Origin: Polyangiaceae bacterium
GTDB lineage: Bacteria > Myxococcota_A > Polyangia > Polyangiales > Polyangiaceae
Assembly (NCBI GenBank): GCA_020633235.1
Contig: JACKEA010000006.1
Coordinates: 558,001 to 622,000 of the forward strand
DNA length: 64,000 nt
Reading direction: 5' to 3'
Positions 1 through 8,043 of this stretch are shown one piece after another; within the stretch, counting starts at the first letter, position 1; each line of letters starts with the position of its first letter. Made by a program: the position numbers and the translations under genes. The notes beneath the pieces were generated by a model. That model saw only the letters and a list, made by a program, of their open reading frames with translations, did not search any database and was not told the origin of the DNA.

Positions 1-126
1 GAACGGGTGACACGCACCGCACACGTCCACGGTCATTTCCTTGGCGGTGGAACGGGTCTTGAACGTGTTCCCGCAGGCGCAGGTCACCTCGATCACTTCG
101 TACTTGGGATGAATGCCGTCCTTCAT
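1..126 (-). CDS. rpmE: 50S ribosomal protein bL31 (N-terminal part)
   Basis: The first 42 codons are present; the gene runs off the left edge of the window. The product begins MKDGIHPKYEVIEV and carries Cys16, Cys18, Cys36 and Cys39, the CxC...CxxC set of the zinc-binding (C+) form of bL31, a late-assembling large-subunit protein near the central protuberance. The ATG is the natural start because the family begins at this Met-Lys-(D/E/K)-G-I-H-P motif. It is divergent from the gene starting at 275, and the shared intergenic region holds a perfect 16-bp palindrome and one copy of the dispersed REP-like repeat. Confidence 0.95.
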   Translation of the reverse strand, partial: MKDGIHPKYEVIEVTCACGNTFKTRSTAKEMTVDVCGACHPF

Positions 127-188
127 GGCGGTGCTCCGGCGCTGGCGGCCACGGGGGCCGCTCGAATTGGGGGGCGCAACCTAGCTCC

Positions 189-204
189 GAACAGGGCCCT
201 GTTC
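189..204. promoter_or_regulatory. Perfect 16-bp palindrome, operator-like
   Basis: GAACAGGGCCCTGTTC reads identically on both strands. It lies 63 bases upstream of the rpmE start and 71 bases upstream of the divergent gene at 275, where a shared operator would sit. The outer GAAC/GTTC half-sites recall LexA-type boxes, but the spacing does not fit any box I can name with confidence. Confidence 0.4.
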
Positions 205-231
205 AAGCCCCCCAAGTGCCGGTCGGGCCCC

Positions 232-256
232 GAGGTTCCGCGGCGGACCGACATAA
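232..256 (+). repeat. REP-like dispersed repeat, copy 1
   Basis: Matches the core GGTTCCGCGGCGGACCRACA exactly (R = G) and ends in ...GACATAA, like the copy at 41674. It sits 19 bases before the gene at 275, one of the few copies on the 5' side of a gene. Confidence 0.8.
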
Positions 257-274
257 GTCATCGAAATCACGGCG

Positions 275-958
275 ATGAAGCGCGGCTGGCAGCTGTTTTC
301 GGCCCGCAAAGAGCGCGCGCCGAGGCCGATGCAGGCTGCCGGCAGCGGAAATGGGCCCTTCGAGATTGATGACCCTCAAGTCCTGTGCCGGCCTTCCGTT
401 CCCCTCACTGTGCCGCTGAGTCTCGAGGTTTCCGCCGCGTCGGACGGGATTGCCGTTGGGAAATTGGGTCCCGTGTGCATCGTCCTGTGGCGAGCGGCCG
501 TGACGCACCCCCGCTTCCACGAGCAGCGTGTGGGCCTGCTCGACGTCGCCGAGGGGAGCGGCGGCAACGCGGGGTTCTTGTGTATCATCGAGCCCACGGC
601 AGACCCGCCCAACGCGGAGCTTCGGCAAGCTTCCGCCGATCTCATCAACGGTCTCGACATGAAGCTCAAGTGTGTGGCGTGCGTCGTGGAAGGAAGCGGC
701 ATCAAGGCCGCCATTGGACGCAGCGTGCTGACGGGCATGTCGATGTTGAGCGGCCGGGGCAAGACCCCCTTCGAGGTCATGTCCGACGTGGACGAGGCGG
801 AGGACTGGATGCGCGAGCACTTGTCGGTACCAGCGGGGAGCGTCGTTCGGGCTGCCGAAACCCTTCGGCACGCGCTGGACGCCACGGAGGGTTCGAGGAG
901 TGGGAGCGGTGTCGGACGCGTCGATTCTTGGGGTCTGCGCCTTCGACGCTCGACATAG
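275..958 (+). CDS. Conserved hypothetical protein, no named domain
   Basis: The 227-residue product has no signal peptide or membrane segment and is probably cytosolic. Its middle (about residues 60-190) has the alternating beta/alpha character of a small single-domain fold, with well-conserved-looking runs such as GFLCIIEPTADPP and CVACVVEGSGIKAAIGRSV. I recall similar STAS-like proteins of about 150 residues in myxobacteria, but this is from memory and no function is assigned. The start is uncertain: the first 60 residues are Arg/Pro-rich and do not look folded, so translation may begin further in, for example at a GTG near 409. The last 25 residues are also low in structure. Confidence 0.6.
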   Translation: MKRGWQLFSARKERAPRPMQAAGSGNGPFEIDDPQVLCRPSVPLTVPLSLEVSAASDGIAVGKLGPVCIVLWRAAVTHPRFHEQRVGLLDVAEGSGGNAGFLCIIEPTADPPNAELRQASADLINGLDMKLKCVACVVEGSGIKAAIGRSVLTGMSMLSGRGKTPFEVMSDVDEAEDWMREHLSVPAGSVVRAAETLRHALDATEGSRSGSGVGRVDSWGLRLRRST

Positions 959-1065
959 CGCTTCCGGTCTCGCCGGACTTGCCCTCCACCATGCCCGGCA
1001 CTAGCGCGCGCCGTCGGGCGCGTCGTGATCGCTCCCAGCATCCACGGCGGCGGCGTGGGAGCGAG

Positions 1066-1081
1066 CCTCGGACCAACATAG
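1066..1081 (+). repeat. Degenerate REP-like repeat
   Basis: CCTCGGACCAACATAG keeps the 3' half of the repeat core (GGACCAACAT) but has lost the CCGCGG half. Just upstream, GCTCCCA (from 1031) and TGGGAGC (ending near 1062) form a short inverted repeat. Together they fill the gap between 958 and 1262, which otherwise shows no gene. Confidence 0.4.
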
Positions 1082-1220
1082 CTCGGCAAGATCACTCGGG
1101 TTTGTCAGCGATTGGGCAGGGTGGGTGAGTGGGGGTATGGTGGTCCCGTCACGCGGTCAGCGCCCACGTTGGGCGTTCAAGTGCACGGAATCGTTGGCGT
1201 ATGCGGCAAGGTCCGTAACT

Positions 1221-1233
1221 TGACGTTACGTCA
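1221..1233. promoter_or_regulatory. 13-bp palindrome upstream of the DUF362 operon
   Basis: TGACGTTACGTCA is a perfect inverted repeat around one central base, 28 bases before the ATG at 1262. Its position suggests an operator for the two-gene redox operon. No known regulator is assigned. Confidence 0.35.
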
Positions 1234-1261
1234 TTCCTGGCTCATAGCTGGGGAGAGGCCC

Positions 1262-2224
1262 ATGGATCCCACGCGTCGTGATGCTCTCAAGCGCTTGGCA
1301 ATGACCGGCGCCGTGCTCGGCGGAGCCGCCGCGACGGTGAAGCTCAGCTACGACCGCGGTGGCTTCGGCCTGGCGGACGCCGAGGGCGAGCGCCAGGTGC
1401 GCGACTTCGAGGTGAAGCACGACCAAGGGCCGATCATGGCCATCGCCAAGAGCTCCACCGATCCGGCGGAGCTGGTGCGGCGAGCGGTGAATGCCCTGGG
1501 CGGGATGAAGCGCTTCATCTCGCGCGGGGACATCGTGGCCATCAAGCCGAACATCGGCTGGGACCGCATGCCGGTGCACGCCGCGAACACCAATCCGTTG
1601 GTGGTCGCCGAGGTGGTGCGGCTGGCCTTCGACGCGGGCGCCAAGAAGGTGATCGTGACGGACGCCTCCTGCAACGAGCCCAACCGCTGCTTCCAGCGCT
1701 CGGGGATCTGGCGCGCGACCTACGCTCTGGGGGCCACGGTGATCTTGCCGGCGGCTCATCGCTTCCGCGACGTCCGCATGCGCGGCGACGTGCTCGACCA
1801 GTGGCCGGTGTACACGCCGCTGGTGAACGCCGACAAGGTCATCAACGTTCCCATCGCCAAGCACCACAACTTGAGCAAGTTCACCGCTTCGATGAAGAAC
1901 TGGTACGGCCTGCTCGGCGGCCGCCGAAACCGCCTGCACCAGAACATCGACGTGTCCATCGCGGACCTCGCTACCTTCATGCGCCCGACCCTCACGGTGA
2001 TGGATGCCACGCGCGTCTTGCTCCGCAATGGGCCGCAGGGCGGCAACATCGACGATGCCAAGGACATGCACCAGGTCGTCGCCAGCCTCGATCAGGTGGC
2101 GGCGGACGCGTACGGCTGCACGCTGATCGGGGAGAAGCCCGAGAACGTGAAGTACCTCGCCCTCGGTCACGAGCGTGGCATCGGCAACATGCACGTCGAC
2201 CAGGTTGCCAAAGTGGAGGTCTGA
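1262..2224 (+). CDS. Tat-exported DUF362-domain protein
   Basis: The 320-residue product starts with a twin-arginine signal (TRRDALKRL followed by a short Ala/Gly-rich hydrophobic stretch to about residue 30), so it is probably exported folded, with a cofactor. The remainder is a DUF362 domain, with KPNIGWDR near residue 95 and a Cys-containing DASCNEPNRC stretch; such proteins often occur beside iron-sulfur proteins and are suspected electron-transfer or metal-site proteins. The ATG at 1262 is chosen because GGGGAGAGG lies 3-11 bases upstream and the signal peptide begins there; an open frame extends further upstream but is not signal-like. The stop abuts the GTG of the polyferredoxin gene with no gap, so the two are almost certainly co-translated. 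Confidence 0.85.
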   Translation: MDPTRRDALKRLAMTGAVLGGAAATVKLSYDRGGFGLADAEGERQVRDFEVKHDQGPIMAIAKSSTDPAELVRRAVNALGGMKRFISRGDIVAIKPNIGWDRMPVHAANTNPLVVAEVVRLAFDAGAKKVIVTDASCNEPNRCFQRSGIWRATYALGATVILPAAHRFRDVRMRGDVLDQWPVYTPLVNADKVINVPIAKHHNLSKFTASMKNWYGLLGGRRNRLHQNIDVSIADLATFMRPTLTVMDATRVLLRNGPQGGNIDDAKDMHQVVASLDQVAADAYGCTLIGEKPENVKYLALGHERGIGNMHVDQVAKVEV

Positions 2225-4177
2225 GTGTCCGGGCACACCGAGCCGGTCGTCAGCGATCTGCCCGAGCCCATCCCGTGGCTGAGCGGGGCGGGAGCGGTGC
2301 CGCCGCTGGATCGCGCGCCCGAGCCGGAGAAGACCTGCGGCTCCGGTGCCTGCAGTTGCTCCACTCCGTCGCCCGAGCCGCCACCCCCCGTGGTGCGTGC
2401 AGAAGCCAAGGGTGTTGGGGCTTGGGGACGCATCAAGAAGAAGATCCGCCCCAAGAAGAAGAAGCGTCCGGGCTCCGGCATTCCGGCGCGCAAGGGTATC
2501 CGCATCCTGCTCTGGGTGCGGCGGGCATCGCAGATCGGCTTCTTCGGTCTGTTCATGTTCTTCCTGTTCCAGACCGCGTTCCGCGGCACCTTCAGCGCCG
2601 CTGCGGATCAGCCGGTGCGTTTGCCGCTCCCTGTGGAGGGCTTCCTGCTCGCCGATCCGTTCGTGGCGGCGATGACCCTGCTCAGCACTCACACCATCTA
2701 CCGGGGCCTCGCCTGGTCCCTGGTGGTGCTGGCCCTCACGCTGGTGTTCGGGCGCGTGTTCTGCGGGTGGATCTGTCCCTTCGGGACGATGCACCATTTC
2801 TTTGGTTGGATCTTTCCGAGCCGCTACCTCAAGGGCAACAAGCGGGTCGACTCCAACAAGACACACTGGTGGCAGGCCGGTAAGTACTACCTGCTCTATG
2901 GTTTTCTCGGCGCGGCCGCGGTGGGGAGCGCCATCGGCGGGTTGATGGACCCCATCTGCGTCGCGGTGCGCACCGTGGGCCTGGGCGTCGTGCCCGCCCT
3001 GCAGTACCTGGGCGTTCGCAGCGCCACCGTCGCCGCGGAAACGAACCTGCGCTCGGTGCAGACCGTGAGCGACGGCGCGCAGGATTTCTTCGCGCAATCC
3101 GTGTGGACCGCGAACCAGGCGTACTTCAACCAGACGTGGTTCATCGTCTTCTTCCTGGCGGCGATCTTGTTCATGAACCGCTTCATCCCGCGGTTCTGGT
3201 GCCGAGCGCTGTGTCCGCTGGGCGCGTTCCTCGGCGTGTTCGCGCGCTTCAGTCTGTTCGGCATGGAGAAGGATCACGCCAAGTGCACGGACTGCAACCT
3301 GTGCCTGGTGCACTGCCAGGGCGCGGACAGCCCCCAGGGCGGCGTGAAGCATCGGCAGGACGAGTGCCACATGTGCCTCAACTGCGAGTCCGCCTGTCCG
3401 GAGGACGTGATCAAGTTCCGCTTCTTGCCGAACCGGCGGAGCGAGATCAAAAAGCCGGACCTGGCACGCCGTACGGTGATGGCGTCCGGCGCGGCCGGCG
3501 CCGTCGCCATCCCGGCGATGCGCATCGCGAACTGGCCGGACAAGGACTACAGCCCCAAGGTCATTCGACCGCCGGGGTCGGTGGAAGAGCGCGACTTCTT
3601 GGAGCGTTGCATCCGTTGCGCCGAGTGCATGAAGGTGTGCCCCAACAACGCCTTGCACCCCGCGTTCTTCGAAGCGGGGCTCGAAGGCCTGTGGACGCCG
3701 ATCCTGATCCCGCGCATCGGCTACTGCGAGTTCTCCTGCGTGCTCTGCGGTCAGGTGTGCCCCACCGGCGCCATCCAGAAGATCGACGAGAAAGAGAAGA
3801 TGGGCATCGGCCAGAAGCCCATCTCCATTGGCACTGCCATGTACGACCACGGCCGCTGCCTGCCGTGGGCCATGGCCACGCCCTGCATCGTGTGTGAAGA
3901 GTTCTGCCCCACGTCCCCCAAGGCCATCTGGGCCGAAGACGTGGACGTGCCCAAGCGCGACAGCAAGTACGAGGAAAAGGGCGAGAAGGCGAAGATGCTC
4001 ACGGTGCACGTGCAGCGCCCGCACGTGGATCCCAGCTTGTGCATCGGCTGCGGCGCCTGCGAGAAGGTGTGCCCCATCGTGGACAAGCCCGCGGTGTACG
4101 TCACCAACGCCGGCGAGACCCGTTCCAAGACGAACGTGATCCTGCTCGAGAACACGAGCTACTCGCAGAAGAGCTGA
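2225..4177 (+). CDS. NapH/NosR-like membrane polyferredoxin
   Basis: The 650-residue protein combines several hydrophobic helices (about residues 95-110, 155-180, 220-240, 300-320) with the two CX3CP motifs typical of NapH/NosR (FCGWICPFG and WCRALCPLG). These are followed by multiple CxxCxxCxxxCP-type [4Fe-4S] motifs in the second half, for example CTDCNLCLVHC, CHMCLNCESACP, CIRCAECMKVCP and CIGCGACEKVCP. It probably moves electrons between quinol or soluble donors and an exported partner. The N-terminal 90 residues are cytosolic-looking and basic, with a small CGSGACSC cluster of unknown role. The GTG start directly follows the DUF362 stop, making the Tat-exported DUF362 protein the likely partner. 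The terminal reaction is unknown. Confidence 0.85.
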   Translation: MSGHTEPVVSDLPEPIPWLSGAGAVPPLDRAPEPEKTCGSGACSCSTPSPEPPPPVVRAEAKGVGAWGRIKKKIRPKKKKRPGSGIPARKGIRILLWVRRASQIGFFGLFMFFLFQTAFRGTFSAAADQPVRLPLPVEGFLLADPFVAAMTLLSTHTIYRGLAWSLVVLALTLVFGRVFCGWICPFGTMHHFFGWIFPSRYLKGNKRVDSNKTHWWQAGKYYLLYGFLGAAAVGSAIGGLMDPICVAVRTVGLGVVPALQYLGVRSATVAAETNLRSVQTVSDGAQDFFAQSVWTANQAYFNQTWFIVFFLAAILFMNRFIPRFWCRALCPLGAFLGVFARFSLFGMEKDHAKCTDCNLCLVHCQGADSPQGGVKHRQDECHMCLNCESACPEDVIKFRFLPNRRSEIKKPDLARRTVMASGAAGAVAIPAMRIANWPDKDYSPKVIRPPGSVEERDFLERCIRCAECMKVCPNNALHPAFFEAGLEGLWTPILIPRIGYCEFSCVLCGQVCPTGAIQKIDEKEKMGIGQKPISIGTAMYDHGRCLPWAMATPCIVCEEFCPTSPKAIWAEDVDVPKRDSKYEEKGEKAKMLTVHVQRPHVDPSLCIGCGACEKVCPIVDKPAVYVTNAGETRSKTNVILLENTSYSQKS

Positions 4178-4197
4178 GCGGCCCCGTCCGCCGGCGT

Positions 4198-4330
4198 CAG
4201 TGCGTCGCCCAGAAGTCGAAGAACACCGAGGGGTCGAAGGACGCGTCGAGGATGTGTCCCTGGCCCGCGAATTCCACGAAACGCGAGTCGATACCCAGGA
4301 CCAGCAGGCGCTCGTCGGTGGCGCGGGCGT
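4198..4330 (-). pseudogene. Possible C-terminal remnant of an alpha/beta hydrolase
   Basis: On the minus strand a 43-codon stretch ends ...FVEFAGQGHILDASFDP... and then a stop. The GQGH with preceding hydrophobic strand resembles the region around the catalytic His of alpha/beta hydrolases. Nothing upstream in the same frame looks protein-like, so if real it is a 3' fragment of a decayed gene. On the plus strand, 4337-4408 encodes another protein-like tail (NPKASEQELQRLFELWLTEND, split here as NPKASEQELQ and RLFELWLTEND) that ends in a stop. The two overlap the same short gap, and only one, or neither, may be real. Confidence 0.3.
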
Positions 4331-4482
4331 CGGCGCCGGAAGAACCCGAAGGCGAGCGAGCAAGAGCTCCAGCGCCTGTTCGAGCTGTGGTTGACGGAGA
4401 ATGACTGAGCAGAGCTCGAGCACCTTGCCGTAGCACGAATCGTCGATCCGCCGCGGCGCGCTGCGCGGTATGCTGGCGGACC

Positions 4483-5109
4483 ATGAAGTCCGCGAGCCGC
4501 GTCCTCTTCGCCGCGTTCGTCCTGATCGGCTGCAAATCCACGCCGGAGCACTCGGCGGCGGCGGAAAGCGCTACCGCCAAGGTCGTAGCGCCTCCCGCAG
4601 CGTCGCTGCCTTCGGAGGCACCGCCGCCCTCCGCCGCGGCGGCCTCTGCCGCGCCCTCTTCTTCTGCACCGCCGCCGGCAGCCTCAGCGGCGAAGGAAGC
4701 GTCGCCGTGTCCAGAAGGCGCTCGCAAGAACGACGCCGCCCGCTACTGCATCACCCTGCCGCCGAATCCCCTCGCCGTCAGCTACGAGGGCGACAGCCCC
4801 GCTCAGGGCATCCGCGAGGAGCTCGAGATCGCCGGCGACCGCGTCGTGATCACGATTGATCCCGCCAAGTCCGGCAAGTCTGCCGCGGCGCTGAAGAAGG
4901 AGGCCGTCGCCGAGCTGGGGGCGTCCCTGGTGGAGAGCGGCGATCTCCCGAACGGCTACTGGACGGACGCCAAGAACGAGAGCGGCGACGGGCACATCAT
5001 CCAGGGTGTCGTCGTCTCCAAGTACGAAATCACGTGCACCTACTGGGTGAACAAGGACGAGAAGATCAAGGACGCTCGCGCCGTGTGCGGGTCGCTCCGG
5101 ACGTTCTGA
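4483..5109 (+). CDS. Lipoprotein with Ala/Pro-rich linker
   Basis: The 208-residue precursor has a short signal peptide and lipobox (AAFVLIGC, Cys at about residue 18), giving a lipid-anchored envelope protein. Residues 20-75 are a disordered Ala/Pro/Ser linker. The C-terminal 125 residues form a compact domain (CITLPPNPLAVSYEGDS, then DRVVITIDPAKSGKSAAALK, ending CTYWVNKDEK...VCGSLRTF) with two or three Cys that could pair in the periplasm. I do not recognise the family. It is single and convergent with the GMC oxidoreductase gene; only 30 bases separate the stops, and those are filled by a REP-like repeat. Confidence 0.8.
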   Translation: MKSASRVLFAAFVLIGCKSTPEHSAAAESATAKVVAPPAASLPSEAPPPSAAAASAAPSSSAPPPAASAAKEASPCPEGARKNDAARYCITLPPNPLAVSYEGDSPAQGIREELEIAGDRVVITIDPAKSGKSAAALKKEAVAELGASLVESGDLPNGYWTDAKNESGDGHIIQGVVVSKYEITCTYWVNKDEKIKDARAVCGSLRTF

Positions 5110-5112
5110 GCT

Positions 5113-5137
5113 GATTCCGCGGCGGACCAACAAGATC
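5113..5137 (+). repeat. REP-like dispersed repeat, copy 2
   Basis: GATTCCGCGGCGGACCAACA followed by AGATC begins 3 bases after the stop of the gene at 4483 and fills the gap between two convergent genes. It differs from the commonest core only by A for G at position 2. Confidence 0.85.
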
Positions 5138-5139
5138 TG

Positions 5140-6600
5140 TCACAACCACTCGCCGAAGCGTTCGCCCATCATCAGCACCGTGAGGTGGATGTTGGCGGTG
5201 GGGATCGTCGGCATGATGCTGGCATCCGCCACCACCAGGTTCTCGACGCCGTGGACGCGGCCGCGGGCGTCGGTCGCGGGCCCCATGGGCACGGTGCCAG
5301 AGGGGTGGTAGCCGGAGTCGCAGGACTTCTTGATCCAGGCGTGGGCCTTGTCGTCGCTGCCGAGCACTTTCGCGCTGGGCCAGAAGGGCGCGGCGAGCTT
5401 GTGGAGCACGGGGGTGTGGGCGAGCTCCTGGGCCAGGCGCATGGCCTGCACGGCGCGGGTGCGATCCTGATCGTCTTCCAAGAGGCGCGACTCGATGACG
5501 GGCTTTTCTCGCGGGTCCGCCGAGCGCCAGTGCAGGCGGCCGATGCCGCGGGACTTGTTCACCGCGCACATCAAGCTCACCAGCGGGAAGTCCACCCGCG
5601 GTAGGTTCACCTTGGAGCCGGGCTGCAGCATCATGTCGTTGTCGAGACCGCTGCCCTCGGAGCCGTAGCGCAGCACGGTTTGGATCAGCGGCGCCGTGCG
5701 CGCGATGCCGGAGCGGAAGCGCGGCCGCAGGAAGATCGCCGTGCCCGGGTGATCGAGCAGCTGCTGTCCGACCGGGACGTCGGCCACGAGCTCCACTGCC
5801 AGGCGTTCGAGGTCGGCTTTTGGGCCCACGCCGGAGCGCAACAACAGATGCGGCGTGTTGATGGCACCGGCACAGAGCACGACTTGCGAGGCCTCGAGGC
5901 GAGTGCCATCCACGAGCTCCACGCCCCAAGCGCGGCGGCCCTGGAAGAGCACGCGGCGCACCAGTGCGTTCGCGCGGATTTCCAGATTCTGTCGCGCACG
6001 GGTGGCGGCGTCGAGGTAGGCCGCGGCGGCGCTGATGCGCCGTCCGTCGATCTTGTTCATCGCGTGGGGCCCCACGCCGTGGCTACCGGGCGCGTTCGAG
6101 TCCGGGCAGTCCGGAAAGCCGAGCGCGCGACACGCCTCCACGAACGCGGCCTGCCAGGTCACGAGCTCTTCCGGCGGGTGCCGGCGGATCGGCAAGGGGC
6201 CGCTCGTGCCGTGGTGCGGTCCGTCGAAATCCAGATCTGTTTCCAGGCGCTTGAAGGCGGGCAGACACTTTTCCCAGGTCCACTCGGGGAAGCCCCACTC
6301 GTCGTAGTCCTCCGGCTGACCGCGCAGGGCAATGCAGGTGTTCACCGCGCTGGAGCCGCCCACCACACGGCCCCGCGGGAACGGAAACACCACCTGCGGC
6401 AGCGTGGGGCGATGCTTGTAGCCCCAGTCGTGGTGCACCATGGAGTTGCGCCCGCCGTCGGCGAGATCGGCGGGCAGCGTTTCGGGATCCGGGTAGTCGG
6501 GGCCCGCCTCCAGGAGCAGGACGTCACGATCGCGTTCGGCCAGGCGTCGGGCAATCACCGAGCCCGAAGAGCCCGCGCCGACGACGATCGTCCTGGCCAT
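5140..6600 (-). CDS. GMC-family FAD-dependent oxidoreductase
   Basis: The 486-residue protein is a complete glucose-methanol-choline oxidoreductase, of the size of choline or alcohol dehydrogenases. The N-terminus holds the dinucleotide-binding motif VVGAGSSGSVIARRL with the acidic LLLEAG end of beta-2. The GMC signature region GGSSAVNTCIALRG lies near residue 80. The C-terminus has YHPSGTVPMG with the active-site His and a closing VADASIMPTIPTANIHLT stretch. The enzyme oxidises an alcohol or polyol and passes electrons to FAD; the substrate cannot be read from sequence. There is no signal peptide. The ATG is supported because the Rossmann strand begins at residue 4. Confidence 0.9.
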   Translation of the reverse strand: MARTIVVGAGSSGSVIARRLAERDRDVLLLEAGPDYPDPETLPADLADGGRNSMVHHDWGYKHRPTLPQVVFPFPRGRVVGGSSAVNTCIALRGQPEDYDEWGFPEWTWEKCLPAFKRLETDLDFDGPHHGTSGPLPIRRHPPEELVTWQAAFVEACRALGFPDCPDSNAPGSHGVGPHAMNKIDGRRISAAAAYLDAATRARQNLEIRANALVRRVLFQGRRAWGVELVDGTRLEASQVVLCAGAINTPHLLLRSGVGPKADLERLAVELVADVPVGQQLLDHPGTAIFLRPRFRSGIARTAPLIQTVLRYGSEGSGLDNDMMLQPGSKVNLPRVDFPLVSLMCAVNKSRGIGRLHWRSADPREKPVIESRLLEDDQDRTRAVQAMRLAQELAHTPVLHKLAAPFWPSAKVLGSDDKAHAWIKKSCDSGYHPSGTVPMGPATDARGRVHGVENLVVADASIMPTIPTANIHLTVLMMGERFGEWL

Positions 6601-6645
6601 CGGCCGAGAGCATCGTCGCTCCCGCGCCGAAGTGCCAGCGCCCGA

Positions 6646-6906
6646 TCACGGCGTGGGCAGCATGCCTTCGTTCTCGGCGCGCTTGATGGCGCGCTCGTCC
6701 TTCTTTTGCTGCGCGGGCGAGCCCTGCTTGGTCTTCTCGGCGGCGTCCGTGAGCTCCTTGCCCTGCGGACCTTCCACGGCCTCTTTCGCGCGTTTCGCAG
6801 CATCCGCGACCTCGCCCTTGTCGATCTTCTCGCGCACGCCGGCGTCATAACGCCGCGTTCCGCGATAGCTGCCTTCTCCTTCGAGCTGGTTCTTCTTGTC
6901 GGTCAT
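6646..6906 (-). CDS. Small charged hydrophilic protein
   Basis: This 86-residue protein is rich in Lys, Glu and Ala, with predicted amphipathic helices (VADAAKRAKEAVEGPQGKEL) and no Cys, signal or membrane segment. Such small soluble proteins are often general-stress or desiccation factors, but nothing here proves it. AGAAAGGAGTCGTC directly before the ATG (Shine-Dalgarno AAGGAG) fixes the start. It lies 45 bases upstream of the GMC gene on the same strand and could be co-transcribed with it. Confidence 0.75.
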   Translation of the reverse strand: MTDKKNQLEGEGSYRGTRRYDAGVREKIDKGEVADAAKRAKEAVEGPQGKELTDAAEKTKQGSPAQQKKDERAIKRAENEGMLPTP

Positions 6907-6993
6907 GACGACTCCTTTCTTCGACGAGAAGCAGTGCAGCGGCCATGCCAGCTCGGATCTGCGCGTTTGTCGGCTCGTGAGCGAGGCGAATTG

Positions 6994-8021
6994 TCACGGC
7001 GTGCACGGGCCGTCACGCCGCACCCACAGCGTGAGACCGGACAGCTGCACGCGTCCCTCGTCGTCCACGGCTGTGGCGTGGGTGAGCTTGCCCACGGGCG
7101 TGCCGTCGGGTGCATCGAGCAAGCAGCTGCCGGCGGGCGCGCCCTCTGGCGCTGCGCCACCCACGACCTCGGCCACCTTGTCGAGCTCTGCCTCCGGGGG
7201 CGGAGTCGGATGCAGCGTGCGCGCGGGGATGAACCCCTGCACGGTCACCCAATAGCCGTCATCGTCCTCCATGCTCACGCTCACCTTGGCGCGGTCGCCC
7301 TTCTTTTCGATCAAGCGCGCGCTCCAGCCGAACACCCTGCCACCTTGCTCCAGCGTGGCGACGGGAACGCCGCCGGGGTGGGTCAGGACCGCGAGTGGAG
7401 CCTTGTCGTAGTCCGCGCCGGGAAACTCGATGTCGTGAGTGTCCGGGGATTGTCGGGGCGGCGCGGAAACGACGTACTCGGTGCCCACGGCGCTCGCCGG
7501 CAGCGTGGCGTCGAGGCTCAGCGTGTTGCTCCCGAAGTACAGCTTGGTGCGGACATGGACGCGGCCGCCCCGGGTGTCGATGACGTCCACGGCGATACCG
7601 CCGCCCAGGGTGCCGACGTTCTTGCTGCCGTCCACGCCGTCGATGGGCGTCGCGCCGGTAGTGACGCGCGTGAGCGCGACGTCCGGGACCCAGAGCCACA
7701 GCTCCGCCGTGGGCAGCTCGGCGATGACGCGCGCCGCGCCGGGCGCCCGGGCGAGCAGCGCCGCGCGGCCCGCGACGTCCGTGGCGGGCGTGCCCCCCAG
7801 ACGGAAGCTGCCGTGGGTGCCGTCCTTGACGAGGACGGACGTGGTGGCGGAGGCCACCGGCGTGCCGGTGGCCTCCGCCGCGGCGGGCGGCGCCGGCGGC
7901 GCCGCGGCGCCGGCGGCGCGGACACTGCGATCGGCGCGGGCGGCGCCATGCGGCGGCGCCGGCGCGGTGCGCCCGCGCACGACACGATCACGACGGCACA
8001 CGGCAGCAGCGCTCGTCTCAT
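6994..8021 (-). pseudogene. Lipoprotein gene with apparent N-terminal frameshift
   Basis: The body (about 7000-7900) encodes a periplasmic-looking beta-rich domain of about 280 residues with ALWLW-type strands and a C-terminal pair of SH3-like units (DGTPVGKLTHATAVDDEGRV...LWVRRDGPC). The only credible start, MRRALLPCAVVIVSCAGA from 8021, is a lipoprotein signal with lipobox, but it is in another frame; a one-base shift in the GC-rich stretch around 7940-7990 would join them. No good start with signal exists in the body frame. Either the gene is frameshifted (natural or assembly error), or translation starts internally and the protein stays in the cytosol. A large inverted repeat (7846-7879) lies beside the break. 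Confidence 0.6.
7846..7879. repeat. Perfect inverted repeat, 16-bp arms, 2-base spacer
   Basis: GGCGGAGGCCACCGGC, then GT, then its exact reverse complement. It is inside coding sequence for an Ala/Thr/Pro-rich linker and next to the apparent frameshift of the lipoprotein gene. It would form a very stable hairpin and could cause polymerase slippage or sequencing compression. Confidence 0.85.
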
Positions 8022-8043
8022 GGCCGCCGAGGGTGCCTCGCCT

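Noticed and set aside
1220..1248. Sigma-70-like promoter (TTGACG, 17 bases, CATAGC)
   Set aside because: The -10 is poor and the implied transcript start would fall in or after the Shine-Dalgarno of the gene at 1262.
1226..4423. A 1,065-codon minus-strand open frame opposite the DUF362 and polyferredoxin genes
   Set aside because: Low-complexity Arg/Ala/His product without motifs; explained by codon bias of the sense genes.
4459..4485. Partial repeat core (GGCGGACCATGAA) before the gene at 4483
   Set aside because: Only about 8 bases match and the CCGCGG half is missing.
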